64,000 bases of DNA from Saccharopolyspora_D taberi (GCF_039534165.1 NZ_BAAAUX010000002.1:160283-224282); one strand, 5' to 3'. Shown: positions 16,616 to 25,807, counted from the first letter of the stretch. Made by a program: numbers and translations. Notes: a model not told the origin generated them from the sequence alone.

Positions 16616-17593
16616 GTGCGGTCTGTCCGGTTAGGACGGTCCCGGGTGCCGGTCAGCGCGCTCGGGTTCGGCGGTGCGGTGATCGGCAACCTGTACCGGG
16701 CGGTCGACGACGACACCGCGGCCGGCGCGGTCGACGCCGCGTGGGACGCGGGAATCCGCTACTTCGACACCGCTCCGCACTACGGGCTCGGCCTGGCCGA
16801 ACGCAGGCTCGGCCGGGCGCTGGCCTGCCGTCCGCGCGACGAGTACGCGCTGTCGACCAAGGTCGGCCGGATCCTGGTGCCCTGCGAGACGACCGGGCCC
16901 GACGACGCCGGGTTCGAGGTCCCCGCCGACCACGTCCGGCAGTGGGACTTCAGCGCCGACGGGGTGCGGCGGTCGCTGGAGTCGAGCCTGGACCGGCTCG
17001 GCGTGGACCGGGTGGACGTCCTGCTGCTGCACGATCCCGACGACCACTGGGAGCAGGCGGTGTCCGAGGCGTACCCGGCGCTGCACGAGCTCCGGGACCA
17101 GGGCGTGGTCGGCGCGATCGGCGTGGGCATGAACCAGTGGCGGCTGCTCGAACGGTTCGTCACCGAGACCGACGTCGACGTGGTCATGCTGGCCGGGCGC
17201 TGGACGCTGCTCGAACAGTCCGCTGTGGACACCTTCCTCCCGGCCTGCCTGCGGCTGCGGGTTTCGGTCCTGGCGGCCGGGGTCTTCAACGGCGGGCTGC
17301 TGGCCACCGACGACCCGGACCCGGCGGCGATGTACGACTACGAGCCCGCGTCGGCGGAGATCCGGTCCCGCGCGGGCAGGATTGCCGAGGTCTGCGCCGC
17401 GCGCGGGGTGCGCCTGCCGCAGGCCGCCATCGCCTTCGCCGGGGGACATCCGGCGGTCGCGAGCGTCGTGCTGGGCATGCGGTCGGCCGACGAGGTGCGC
17501 CGCAACGCCGAGCTGTTCGAACGTCCGGTGCCGGACGCGTTGTGGACCGACCTCGCCGACGCCGGTCTCCTGCGTCCCGGCCTGCCGCGCTGA
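16616..17593 (+). CDS. Aldo/keto reductase (L-fucose/aldose dehydrogenase-like)
   Basis: A 325-residue NAD(P)-dependent (alpha/beta)8 barrel. The catalytic tetrad is visible: Asp and Tyr in RYFDTAPHYGLGLAERRLG, Lys in ALSTKVGR and His in DVLLLHDPDD. The C-terminal part matches D-threo-aldose 1-dehydrogenase/L-fucose dehydrogenase-type members (VLAAGVFNGGLLA). The GTG at 16616 is the first usable start after the pirin stop. The substrate is unknown. It ends nine bases from the convergent peptidase gene. Confidence 0.85.
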   Translation: MRSVRLGRSRVPVSALGFGGAVIGNLYRAVDDDTAAGAVDAAWDAGIRYFDTAPHYGLGLAERRLGRALACRPRDEYALSTKVGRILVPCETTGPDDAGFEVPADHVRQWDFSADGVRRSLESSLDRLGVDRVDVLLLHDPDDHWEQAVSEAYPALHELRDQGVVGAIGVGMNQWRLLERFVTETDVDVVMLAGRWTLLEQSAVDTFLPACLRLRVSVLAAGVFNGGLLATDDPDPAAMYDYEPASAEIRSRAGRIAEVCAARGVRLPQAAIAFAGGHPAVASVVLGMRSADEVRRNAELFERPVPDALWTDLADAGLLRPGLPR

Positions 17594-17602
17594 CCCCGGA
17601 CC

Positions 17603-20473
17603 TCACAGACCGCCGGTCGTGGCGATCGCGTCGATCCAGGTGTCGACGAAATCACTGGTTTCCTGTGCCGTGGCGAGCACCTGCATCGAGGAGTTGAACA
17701 GGTCCGCGTTCTGCTGGTCGAGACCGTCCAGGCAGCCCCGGCCGCCGTCCCGGGCCTGGGTGACGAACGTTTCCCACACCGCCTGGACCTGCTGGTCGGG
17801 GACGCGGAAGTAGTGGTTCGCCGCCTCCGGGAGACCCGAGATGGACACGCAGAGCGGGCGGAGGTGCCGCATCTCGGTGATGGCGCTCCGCCCGGAGTCG
17901 ACCTGCCGCTGCACGTCGTCGAACAGCTCCCGCCGGTCGTGGAAGAACTGGTCCATCAGGTCGTCGCCCCCGCGAAGCAGCCACGCCTGCACCTGGAGCG
18001 CCCTGCTGCGGTCCGGCACCGGGCGATCGGCGACACCGACCCCCGACTGCGCCACTGCCCGCTGCACGTCGGCCGGGTCAAGAACCCTGGAGTTCTGAGG
18101 TGTCAGCACCATGAGGCTGTTCGCGCCGATCCCCAACGCCACGACGCACAGCAACCCGGTGCAGAGACGGCGGCTGATCACGCCACCGCGTACTGGCGCG
18201 GAGGAGCGCGGTCGCGGTGACCTGCGGATCAGGGCGACGAGCGCTGCGACCGCGATCGAGGTCAGCACGGTGATCAGCAGGGCGGGAGTGAGGAACAGGC
18301 CGGAAAGCCGAGGCAGCACACCGGGTTGCCATCGGCAGGAAGCACTGGTGGCGCTCAAGGGCTCGATGCACCCTTCTGCCGCGCGGAGCACGTAGGTCCC
18401 GGCGAAACCCACCAGCACGGCGGTCTCACCGGAGATGAGCGCGACGAGCAGCCGGTAGCGGCTCGCCGTCGCGGCGGCGACGGCGGCCGCGACGGTGGAT
18501 CCGGCGACCAGAGCGGCCAGCGGTCCGGCGAAGTAGATCGACATGTACTCGACGAGGTCCGCGTCCGGCCCGTAAAGCGAGTGCAGGTGCGCCAGCACGC
18601 CGCCGGTGCCCACCCAGCACAGAACTCCGCCCAGCAGCCCGGGAAGCAGCACCCGGCGCAGCGGAGGCAACGCCGCGCCGAACGGTTGACCGGGCACGGC
18701 ATCGCCGGCCCAGCGGGGAGCGGTGCCGGACGGGCGGATCGCCCACGCCAGCAACGGCACCGCCCACAGCCCGGCGACCGCCACCAGGTTGAGCGGGGTG
18801 GCGGTCACGTTGGCCAGCGCCAGGATCGTCAGGGTGTAGACGGCGTCGAGCACCGACAGCTCGTCCGAGTGCCCCAGATCGTCTCCCGCGAGCCTCGACA
18901 CGAGCGCGTCGCGGGCTTCGGCGATGCCGGGCGACAAACCGGTGGGCGACCAGCCCGCCGCGAGCCCGACTCCCTGGGTCTGCCACCACAGGAACCACAC
19001 CGCCAGCGCCGCGCAGGCCGCTGCCAGGGTCGGCAGCAGCACCGGGCCGAACGTCCGCCGCTTCCAGACGCTGCTCCACAGCAGCGCGCACTGCGTGATC
19101 CACCAGGTGAAGACGACGGCTGCGAGGACGACGAGCAGCAGGACCTCGGGCCTGCTCGGCAGCCACTCGTTGATCGTGCCCTGCCCGGTGACCAGACCGC
19201 CGGTCACCATCCCGGCACCCAGCCACAGCCCCACCCGCACGCCGGACGGCACCCGGCGCGAGGTGAGCACGGCGTGGGTCACCGCTCGCCACTGCGCGAT
19301 CCCGACCACTGCGGCGACCAGAGCGGCGACGACCAGCGCCGCCCCCTGCTGCGTCCACCCGCTGAGCAGGACGTACTGCGTCAGCGAGAACCAGACGTTG
19401 CTGTTGATCACCGACGCGGCGACCCCGGTCAGGAACATCGGGACCGCGGGCACCCCGAACAGCACGGCCGGATCGTTCAGGGCGTCCCGGCGCAGGTCCC
19501 AGCGCGGATGGGTCTGCCACAGCTCGGCGAACGAGCCCAGCGCCCGCCGCAGCCGGCCCCGGACCGGCGGTGCCGCGACCGCCCAGCCGTGCGGGTCCGC
19601 GCCCCAGCGCACCGCGGCGAGGTCGGCGTAGATCTCGCGGCTGCGCAGCACGTCCGAACGCGCGAGGTAGACCAGCACGGCCAGGACGGCGGTCAGCAGC
19701 AGACCTCGCGTGACGATCGGCGCCTCGACGAACCACTCCTCGGACCCCGACTTGAGGGCGAAACTGGCCGCGCACCACACCAGGAACGGCGGGAGAGCGC
19801 CGAAGAGGAACACTCGCCAGAGGGCGACGGTGAGGTAGGTGATCGTGATGTCGCCGTTGCGGATGTGGGCGAACTCGTGCAGGAGGACCGCGCGGAACCC
19901 GTCGGGATCGGTGTTCCTGCGCGCGAGGAGACCGCCGTGCAAGCGCACGACCGGCTTGCGGTTGCGGCCGAACACCACGGCGCCGGTGGAGGCCGGGACC
20001 GGGTCGACGACGATGCGCGGGGTGCGGGAAAGACCGGCGGTCGCGGCCAGATCGTCCATCAGGCGGCGGATCCCGCCGTCCCGGTCGACGGCTTCCAGCG
20101 CGACGACCCGGCCGCGGCGGGCCTTCCACGCGGGCAGCGCCCAGAACAGCGCGCCGACCGCGGCGGACAGCAGGACGAACCAGGCGCCGAGCACCCACCA
20201 CGGAGGCGGTGCCGCGTACCGGACCGTGCAGGCGTAGTAGGCCTCCCACTGGAGCCAGCGCCGGGCGATGACGCTCGACGGCGGATCGCCGGGCGCCACC
20301 CCGGCGGCGAGCGAGCAGCCGTAGCCGTCGTAGCTGGACAGCGCGATGGCGACGTAGAGCACCATCACGCCGCTGGTCACCAGCAGCAGCACGACCAGCA
20401 GCCCGAACCGCACGGTCGTGCCCGCCGCGACCACCCGTTCGTCGATCCGCGACCGGGCGTCGTCAGTGGCCAC
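17603..20473 (-). CDS. Large polytopic membrane M48-type metallopeptidase
   Basis: A 956-residue protein. Residues 20-45 and 92-114 are membrane helices. A cytosolic M48 domain follows with the zinc motif HEFAH at 199-203 and the third ligand probably E280 (SREIYADLAAVRWG). The rest, to about residue 840, is roughly a dozen hydrophobic helices, and the last ~110 residues are soluble with a few cysteines (LCVSISGLPEA, GGRGCLDGL). HtpX/Ste24-like M48 proteins are usually under 450 residues, so the extra membrane domain is unusual. The GTG at 20473 has GGGAGG ideally spaced; upstream in-frame ATG codons lack this. Role: membrane protein turnover or peptide processing (inferred). Confidence 0.8.
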   Translation of the reverse strand: MATDDARSRIDERVVAAGTTVRFGLLVVLLLVTSGVMVLYVAIALSSYDGYGCSLAAGVAPGDPPSSVIARRWLQWEAYYACTVRYAAPPPWWVLGAWFVLLSAAVGALFWALPAWKARRGRVVALEAVDRDGGIRRLMDDLAATAGLSRTPRIVVDPVPASTGAVVFGRNRKPVVRLHGGLLARRNTDPDGFRAVLLHEFAHIRNGDITITYLTVALWRVFLFGALPPFLVWCAASFALKSGSEEWFVEAPIVTRGLLLTAVLAVLVYLARSDVLRSREIYADLAAVRWGADPHGWAVAAPPVRGRLRRALGSFAELWQTHPRWDLRRDALNDPAVLFGVPAVPMFLTGVAASVINSNVWFSLTQYVLLSGWTQQGAALVVAALVAAVVGIAQWRAVTHAVLTSRRVPSGVRVGLWLGAGMVTGGLVTGQGTINEWLPSRPEVLLLVVLAAVVFTWWITQCALLWSSVWKRRTFGPVLLPTLAAACAALAVWFLWWQTQGVGLAAGWSPTGLSPGIAEARDALVSRLAGDDLGHSDELSVLDAVYTLTILALANVTATPLNLVAVAGLWAVPLLAWAIRPSGTAPRWAGDAVPGQPFGAALPPLRRVLLPGLLGGVLCWVGTGGVLAHLHSLYGPDADLVEYMSIYFAGPLAALVAGSTVAAAVAAATASRYRLLVALISGETAVLVGFAGTYVLRAAEGCIEPLSATSASCRWQPGVLPRLSGLFLTPALLITVLTSIAVAALVALIRRSPRPRSSAPVRGGVISRRLCTGLLCVVALGIGANSLMVLTPQNSRVLDPADVQRAVAQSGVGVADRPVPDRSRALQVQAWLLRGGDDLMDQFFHDRRELFDDVQRQVDSGRSAITEMRHLRPLCVSISGLPEAANHYFRVPDQQVQAVWETFVTQARDGGRGCLDGLDQQNADLFNSSMQVLATAQETSDFVDTWIDAIATTGGL

Positions 20474-20665
20474 TTCGCCTCCCCCCGGCCGGACTCCGCT
20501 GAGCCGGATCATTGTGCGGTTTTCCCACCGCGACCGGCGATTTCGGGCGGCAATGCACCCCAATGGATCAACCCGCGGGCAACGGCGGCCGATTGCCGCC
20601 AGACAGGGGCGGTGCCACCTGGCGCGGGCCAACGTGATCTACCGGATGCCGCTGTGCGGCGGTGA

Positions 20666-20935
20666 TGGCGAGCAGTTCCCGATGTCCGCGAGCAGAACCA
20701 GCTCGGCGACCGGCCTGACGAGGACTTCGCCGCCGCAGCGGCGGAATGCCTCGCCGCCTTCGGGAAACCGGGCGCGCTCGACTACCCGCTCGGCCGCCAA
20801 CTTCGAGCTGCTCTATAAGGGGATCGCGGAGGGCCGCTGGACCCGGACACTCGCGCCCCGCCCGCGGTGTCCGAGCCGGAGAGCCGTCGGCAGCGCCTGC
20901 TGCGCACCACGGGCGGCGCCCCTGATCAGCCGGGT
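20666..20935 (+). pseudogene. Decayed TIGR03086-like gene remnant
   Basis: One reading frame gives REQNQLGDRPDEDFAAAAAE, then CLAAFGKPGALDYPLGRQL, a TAA at 20816, and further on in the same frame PAVSEPESRRQRLLRTTGG. The AF..PGALD stretch and the terminal RLL..TGG resemble the C-terminal half of TIGR03086/DinB-like mycothiol-dependent proteins, with the N-terminal metal-binding half missing and a stop inside. The match is from memory and short. The rest of 20519-20925 holds no other recognisable feature. Confidence 0.35.
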
Positions 20936-21675
20936 CCGCCCAGCGCGCCGCGGAGCCAGTCCTCCACACCGGCGACGTGCACCGTCGCCCAGGCGTGGGC
21001 GACCTCGGGCCTGCGCGCCTCGATCGCCGCGCAGATCGCGTCGTGCTGCTCGCGGAAGCGGCCGACCGCGCCCTCCCGCGCCAGCCCGCTCCACACGCGG
21101 GCGCGGGTGGCCGACCCGGACAGCCCCTGGATCAGCGAGCACAGCACGGTGTTGCCCGCGCCGGCCGCGATCCGCCGGTGGAACTCGACGTCGTTGGCGA
21201 CGAGCTCGTCCACCGGCGGGTCCGAACCGAGCGAGTCGACGACCGCGCGCAGCTCCGCGATCCGCTGGTCGCTCATCGCGGTCGCGGCCATCGCGGTGGC
21301 CGCCGGTTCCAGGATCCGGCGCACCTCGAAGAACTGGAGCAGGCTGTCGTCCTGGTGGAAGTCGACCAGGAACGCCAGCGCGTCCAGCAGCCGGGCGGGT
21401 TCCAGGGTGGCGACGTAGGTGCCGTCGCCCTGCCGGACGTCGAGCACGTGGATCAGCGACAGCGCCCGCACCGCCTCGCGCAGCGAGTTGCGCGACAACC
21501 CCAGCCGCTCGGCGAGGTCGGCCTCGCTCGGCAACCGGTCGCCGGGCCGCAGCTGCCCGCCGACGATCATCGCCTTGATCCTGTCGATCGCCTCGTCCGT
21601 GACCGGCAACGCGCACTCCTCCGGCAGCCCCGCCTGCTCCTCGGGCAGAGCGTACCGAGCACGCGGTGCGTCCAC
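20926..21675 (-). CDS. FadR-type GntR-family transcriptional regulator
   Basis: A 249-residue regulator. The winged helix-turn-helix (about residues 25-90) includes MIVGGQLRPGDRLPSEADL and LGLSRNSLREAVRALSLIHV; the FCD ligand domain follows with the metal-binding pattern Asp/His (VANDVEFHRRIAAGAGN) and two later His (REQHDAICAAI, VAHAWATVHVAG). FCD regulators sense small organic acids. The GTG at 21675 lies five bases after the flavoprotein stop; a TTG at 21609 with an ideally spaced GGAGGAG would give a start right before the DNA-binding domain and may be the true one. It probably controls the upstream flavoprotein gene. Confidence 0.85.
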   Translation of the reverse strand: MDAPRARYALPEEQAGLPEECALPVTDEAIDRIKAMIVGGQLRPGDRLPSEADLAERLGLSRNSLREAVRALSLIHVLDVRQGDGTYVATLEPARLLDALAFLVDFHQDDSLLQFFEVRRILEPAATAMAATAMSDQRIAELRAVVDSLGSDPPVDELVANDVEFHRRIAAGAGNTVLCSLIQGLSGSATRARVWSGLAREGAVGRFREQHDAICAAIEARRPEVAHAWATVHVAGVEDWLRGALGGPG

Positions 21676-21679
21676 CCCG

Positions 21680-22360
21680 TCACGGATAGTGCACGAGCGC
21701 CTGGTCGAGCGGCTTGCGGGCCAGGTCGGGGACCTCGCAGTCGGGCGCCGGATAGCCGATCGGGAACACGATGTAGGGACGTTCGCTGGACGGACGCTCA
21801 AGGATCTTGGTCAGGAAGCCCATCGGGTTCGGCGTGTGGGTCAGCGTGGCCAGGCCCATCGCGTGCAGGGAGCTGATGAACATCCCGCACGCGATGCCGA
21901 CGCTCTCGTTGACGTAGTAGTGCTTCTGCCTGCCCGCGCCGGTGACCGAGTACTTCTGCGCGAACACCACGACGATCCACGGCACCACGTCGAGGTAGTC
22001 CTTGTCCGCGCCGGTTTCCAGCCGGGCCAGCGCGCCGTGCCACTCCGGGATGTCGTCCCGGCCGTAGAACGCCCGCTCCTCGGCCTCGGCGGCCAGCCGG
22101 ATGCGGTGCTTGACCTCGGCGTCGCGCACCGCGACGAACGTCCAGGGCTGCTGGTGGGCACCGCTGGGCGCGGTGTTGGCGGTGCGCACGGCCAGCTCGA
22201 TCGCCTCCCGCGGAACGGGGTCGGAGCTGAAGAACCGGACGCTGCGCCGCTGGTCGAGCAGGTCGTGCAGGCGCTGCCCACGTCGCAGTCCTTCCTCCGC
22301 CGGAACCCGTGGCGGCCGGTACGGCACGAACGGGTGGGAGTGGGGGCGGGGCATGGCCAT
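21680..22360 (-). CDS. Iodotyrosine-deiodinase-like flavoprotein (nitroreductase superfamily)
   Basis: A 226-residue FMN protein. It aligns by eye with iodotyrosine deiodinase (IYD): RRSVRFFSSDPVPREAIELA (FMN phosphate arginines), TAPSGAHQQPWTFVAVRD, HYYVNESVGIACGM and the C-terminal PDLARKPLDQ. The three IYD residues that hold the zwitterion of halotyrosine are in place: E95 and Y99 (EERAFY) and K120 (DKDYLD), with the same 4- and 21-residue spacings as human IYD. It may reductively dehalogenate iodo-, bromo- or chlorotyrosine. The ATG at 22360 follows GGAAGGAG. It is coupled to the FadR-type gene. The substrate is inferred. Confidence 0.85.
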   Translation of the reverse strand: MAMPRPHSHPFVPYRPPRVPAEEGLRRGQRLHDLLDQRRSVRFFSSDPVPREAIELAVRTANTAPSGAHQQPWTFVAVRDAEVKHRIRLAAEAEERAFYGRDDIPEWHGALARLETGADKDYLDVVPWIVVVFAQKYSVTGAGRQKHYYVNESVGIACGMFISSLHAMGLATLTHTPNPMGFLTKILERPSSERPYIVFPIGYPAPDCEVPDLARKPLDQALVHYP

Positions 22361-22374
22361 GACCTTCTCCTTCC

Positions 22375-22680
22375 TGGACGGCACCGGCCAGCATGATCCG
22401 GAAGACGGTTGGCGCACAAGACCGATTTCGCCTGTCGCGCAACGGAATCCGTGGCGCAAGAGGATGCCCCGAAGCGGGCCTCCTGGAAGGAGGCACCGGC
22501 GTCGAACCGAGCTCCGGTGAACCTGGCGGTGCCCTCGAAGCTCGCGCTGATCGCGCAGCCTGGTGCAGGGCAGGCGGAGGTAGCCGCAGATCAGGTTGAC
22601 GATGGTCTGGCGCTGAGCACCCCGGATTCGTCGTCCCGCATGAAGTTGATGTTGCCCGACGGAGCCGCCGCCGTGGGGCG
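22375..22680 (-). pseudogene. Frameshifted remnant of a pentapeptide-repeat protein
   Basis: The minus strand reads AQRQTIVNLICGYLRLPC (about 22618-22565) in one frame, then in another frame SFEGTARFTGARF followed by DAGASFQEARFGA (about 22545-22470). The first part is the conserved helix that precedes the repeats in actinobacterial pentapeptide proteins, and the second shows the alternating 5/6 phenylalanine spacing of such repeats. There is no intact frame, no ribosome-binding site and only about five repeats, so this is a dead fragment. The rest of 22361-22886 holds nothing else I can recognise apart from the promoter region of the flavoprotein. Confidence 0.5.
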
Positions 22681-22886
22681 GAAACGACGAACCGGACAAC
22701 GAGCCGCGGGGAACGGGGATGACCGAATCGTGCTTTTCCTCATTTTCGCGAATGCGTGGTCGAAATCGGACCAAATTCGCGATGCGGATTGTTGATCAGG
22801 CCCGCCCCGGGGGTCGCCGGAATGGCGGATCCGGAGCGGGCGATCGGTCGGCCGGAAAGTGCGGGTGGATTCATGTGGTTGCTGGT

Positions 22887-23189
22887 TCAGCCGCCCGCGA
22901 GGCGGTCGGCGTACCGGGCGAGTTCCGGTACCGTGCGCAGTGCTTCGAACGTGATCACCTCCGGCCGGACCAGGTGTTCCCGGACCAGCGGGTCGGTGGC
23001 CAGGATCGCGTCCAGCCTGCCCCGGGCCATGTCGCAGGCGATGATGACCGAGCCGGGCCGGGGTGACCGGCGGCCTTCGATGATGAAATCCCCGGACTGG
23101 TAATGCCGGTTGATCCAGTTCGAGTGGTCGGGAAGCACGAGGTTGACTTCTTCTGCTGGCGCGGTGTAATGCAGCATGACCACATACAT
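22887..23189 (-). CDS. YciI-like protein
   Basis: A 100-residue YCII-domain protein (ferredoxin-like fold). Typical features are the N-terminal strand MYVVMLHYTA, the conserved His in DHSNWINRHYQSGDFI, the Asp in IIACDMARGRLDAIL and TDPLVREHLVRPEVITF. YciI proteins are small enzymes or ligand-binding proteins of mostly unknown role; the related muconolactone-isomerase fold acts in aromatic breakdown. The start is preceded by GAAAG. It stands alone, with about 125 bases before the esterase gene. Confidence 0.85.
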   Translation of the reverse strand: MYVVMLHYTAPAEEVNLVLPDHSNWINRHYQSGDFIIEGRRSPRPGSVIIACDMARGRLDAILATDPLVREHLVRPEVITFEALRTVPELARYADRLAGG

Positions 23190-23315
23190 TCTTTCAGCGT
23201 AGAACCCGCTCCCGGGCGTCGCGGGTCACCGCTCAATAACATTTAACCGGAAAAGACGATTCAGCTCCGGGAAAGTAAAAGGAGTCAAAAGCACCGACCA
23301 AAACCGGACCCGGCT

Positions 23316-24269
23316 TCAGCTCGCCTCCGGCTCGGGGACGTCCAGCGCTCGCGCCGTCGCGGAATACGCCTCCGCCATCGCCTCCGCGGCGAACGGCAGC
23401 ACGTCGGTGAACCCGGCGAAGCCGTGGAACGCACCCGCGCAGTGCTGGAGGCTGGTGCGCACGCCAGCCAGCCGGAGGCGCTCGGCGTAGCGCTCGCCCT
23501 CGGTGCGGAGCGGATCGCACTCGGCCACCACCACGTGCGCCGGCGGCAGGCCGGCGAGGTCGGGCGCGCGCAGCGGCGAGGCCCGCGGGTCGTCCCGGTC
23601 GGCGGCGTCGGGCGCGTACAGGTCCCAGAACCACCGCATGTGCGCCGGGGCGAGCATCCCGCGGCCGTCATCGTCCACATAGGACTCCGTGGTGAAGTCG
23701 TGGTCGGTGACCGGGTAGACGAGCAGCTGGAACACCGGCCGCGGCGCGCCCTGCCGGGCTGCGATCAGCGCGGCGGCGGTGGCGAGGTTGCCGCCCGCGC
23801 TGTCGCCGGCGACGGCGATCCGCGCCGGATCTCCGCCCAGCTCCGCCGCGTGCTCGGCGGCCCAGGCCAGCGCGGCGCAGGCGTCCTCGACGGGAGCGGG
23901 GAAGGGGTGCTCGGGCGCCAGCCGGTAGTCGACCGACACCACGATCGCCCGGGCTCCGTTCGTGAGGTTGCGCGCGTGCAGGTCGTGGCTGTCGAGTCCG
24001 CCGAGCACCCAGCCGCCGCCGTGGAAGTAGACGACCACCGGCGGTTCCGCCTCGCTCACCGCGGGCCAGTAGACGCGGACCGGGAGCGCGCCGCCCGGCC
24101 CCGGGATCCCGCGCTCCTCGACCCGGTGCACCGGCACCGGCTGGTGCTCGGGCGCGAGTTCGGCGAACAACGCCCGCGCCTGCGCGGCGTCGACGACCGC
24201 TCCGCCGAGATCGGGAATCCGCTCCCGCATGGCCGAGAGGAGGCGTTCGGCGTCGGGATGTAGCGGCAT
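23316..24269 (-). CDS. Alpha/beta hydrolase, hormone-sensitive-lipase family esterase
   Basis: A 317-residue esterase of family IV. The oxyanion motif HGGGWVLG is at about residues 90-97, the nucleophile Ser in VAGDSAGGNLATA, the acid Asp in VVAECDPLRTEG and the His in FHGFAG, so the triad is complete. It probably hydrolyses short-chain acyl esters in the cytoplasm, as no signal peptide is seen. The ATG at 24269 follows AGGAGG at ideal spacing. It is transcribed away from the P450 gene across a 182-base divergent intergenic region. Confidence 0.9.
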   Translation of the reverse strand: MPLHPDAERLLSAMRERIPDLGGAVVDAAQARALFAELAPEHQPVPVHRVEERGIPGPGGALPVRVYWPAVSEAEPPVVVYFHGGGWVLGGLDSHDLHARNLTNGARAIVVSVDYRLAPEHPFPAPVEDACAALAWAAEHAAELGGDPARIAVAGDSAGGNLATAAALIAARQGAPRPVFQLLVYPVTDHDFTTESYVDDDGRGMLAPAHMRWFWDLYAPDAADRDDPRASPLRAPDLAGLPPAHVVVAECDPLRTEGERYAERLRLAGVRTSLQHCAGAFHGFAGFTDVLPFAAEAMAEAYSATARALDVPEPEAS

Positions 24270-24451
24270 CGGGACCTCCTGAGGGGTTGTGGTGGCGACT
24301 CGGGCCGATGTAACCGGAGGCGTCCCGGCCCTGGAAGCGACCGTCACCCGGATGCAGCAGGAGTCGATCTCCTGCGGCGGGACGCGCGGCCGTCGCCCGG
24401 TCACTCGGTCAGCGTCTACAGCCCCCGGTAAACACCCGTTACTCTCCCGGT

Positions 24452-25807
24452 ATGACCGACATCACACCGCCGGATTCGCCTCCGATGCTGTCCGGGGCGC
24501 GGCCGGTGATCGGGCACGCGGCCGAGTTCATCCGGCATCCGGTCGGAATCGCCGAACGCGGCCACGCGGAATGCGGAAGGGCGTTCTCCGTCCGCATTCC
24601 GGGGCGCACCGCGTACATGTTCATCGGCCCCGAGCACAATCGGTTCTTCTTCTCCGAGACCGACAAGCGGCTGTCGATCCGGACCGCTTATCCGTTCTTC
24701 GTGCGGATGTTCGACCCGGCTTTCTACTTCTTCGCCGGAGCCGACGAGTACAAAAGGCAGCGCGCCCTGGTGCTGCCGCGGTTCCAGGGAAAGCAACTCC
24801 AGAACTACGTCCGCACGATGGTCGACGAAGTCGTCGATCTCGACCGTGCGCTCGGCGATGCCGGGGAATTCGACCTGGTGCGCACCATGGGCCCGCTGGT
24901 CATGCGGATCGCGGCCCGCGCGTTCCTCGGCCACGACTTCTCCGCGCGGCTGGAGAACGGGTTCTTCGAGACCTTCCGCCGGTTCTCGGCCGGCATGGAC
25001 CCGATCATGCCCGGCTGGCTGCCACTGCCGCACCTGCTGCGCAGCAGACGCGCCAAGCGGCGGCTGCACCGGCTGATGGGCGAGCTGATCGAGCAGCGCC
25101 GCCGCGACCCGGTGGAACCGGGCGACTTCCTGCAGACGCTCATCGAAGCCCGCTACGACGACGGCGACGAGGTGCCCGACCAGGTGCTGATCAACCTCAT
25201 CCTGTTGTTCAGCTGGGCGGGACACGAGACCACCACCGGCCACATCAGCTGGGCGGTCATCGACCTGCTCCAGCACCCGGACAAGCTGGCCAGGGTGGTG
25301 GCGGAGGCGCACGCCGTGCTCGACGGCAAACCCGCCGAGGAGCTGACCCTGTCCGACGTCGGGCGGCTCAAGTACCTCGACCACGCGCTGCACGAAACCG
25401 AACGGCTGCACCCCGTCGCCTTCACGATGGCGCGGACCGCCGCCGAAACCTTCGAATACCAGGGTTACACGATTCCGCGCGGCGCGATGCTGATGATCTC
25501 GCCCGCGGTCACCCACCGGCTCGGCGAACTCTACCCCGATCCGCACGAATTCCGGCCGGAGCGGTTCGCCGAGAATCCGAAGGACACCAGGTACCTCGTC
25601 GGATTCGGAGGAGGCGTGCACCGCTGCCTCGGAGTGCATTTCGCCTACCTGGAGATGACCATCGCCCTCGCCCACCTGTTCCGCGAATTCGATCTGGAAC
25701 TCCTCGACCGGAATCCGAGACCGGTTCCGGGTGCCCACACCAAGTGGCCGGAGAGCCCCTGCCGGGTCCGCTACACCCGCAAGGTCACCGCGCGCCGCCC
25801 TGCTTGA
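24452..25807 (+). CDS. Cytochrome P450
   Basis: A 451-residue P450. The oxygen-activation helix has SWAGHETTTGH, the K-helix ETERLHP and the haem loop FGGGVHRCLG with the axial Cys at residue 392. The architecture (YFFAGADEYKRQRALVLPRF near the N terminus and FEYQGYTIPRGAMLMISPAV) is closer to CYP51/CYP7-type fatty-acid or sterol P450s than to the short actinobacterial CYP105/107 group. There is no membrane anchor. Start: no Shine-Dalgarno, but GTTACTCTCCCGGT directly before the ATG suggests a leaderless transcript. No ferredoxin gene is adjacent. The substrate is unknown. Confidence 0.9.
   Translation: MTDITPPDSPPMLSGARPVIGHAAEFIRHPVGIAERGHAECGRAFSVRIPGRTAYMFIGPEHNRFFFSETDKRLSIRTAYPFFVRMFDPAFYFFAGADEYKRQRALVLPRFQGKQLQNYVRTMVDEVVDLDRALGDAGEFDLVRTMGPLVMRIAARAFLGHDFSARLENGFFETFRRFSAGMDPIMPGWLPLPHLLRSRRAKRRLHRLMGELIEQRRRDPVEPGDFLQTLIEARYDDGDEVPDQVLINLILLFSWAGHETTTGHISWAVIDLLQHPDKLARVVAEAHAVLDGKPAEELTLSDVGRLKYLDHALHETERLHPVAFTMARTAAETFEYQGYTIPRGAMLMISPAVTHRLGELYPDPHEFRPERFAENPKDTRYLVGFGGGVHRCLGVHFAYLEMTIALAHLFREFDLELLDRNPRPVPGAHTKWPESPCRVRYTRKVTARRPA

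Noticed and set aside
20568..20969. 133-codon minus-strand frame between the peptidase and FadR-type genes
   Set aside because: Arginine-rich product with no ribosome-binding site or family resemblance; the plus strand there carries a recognisable decayed gene instead.
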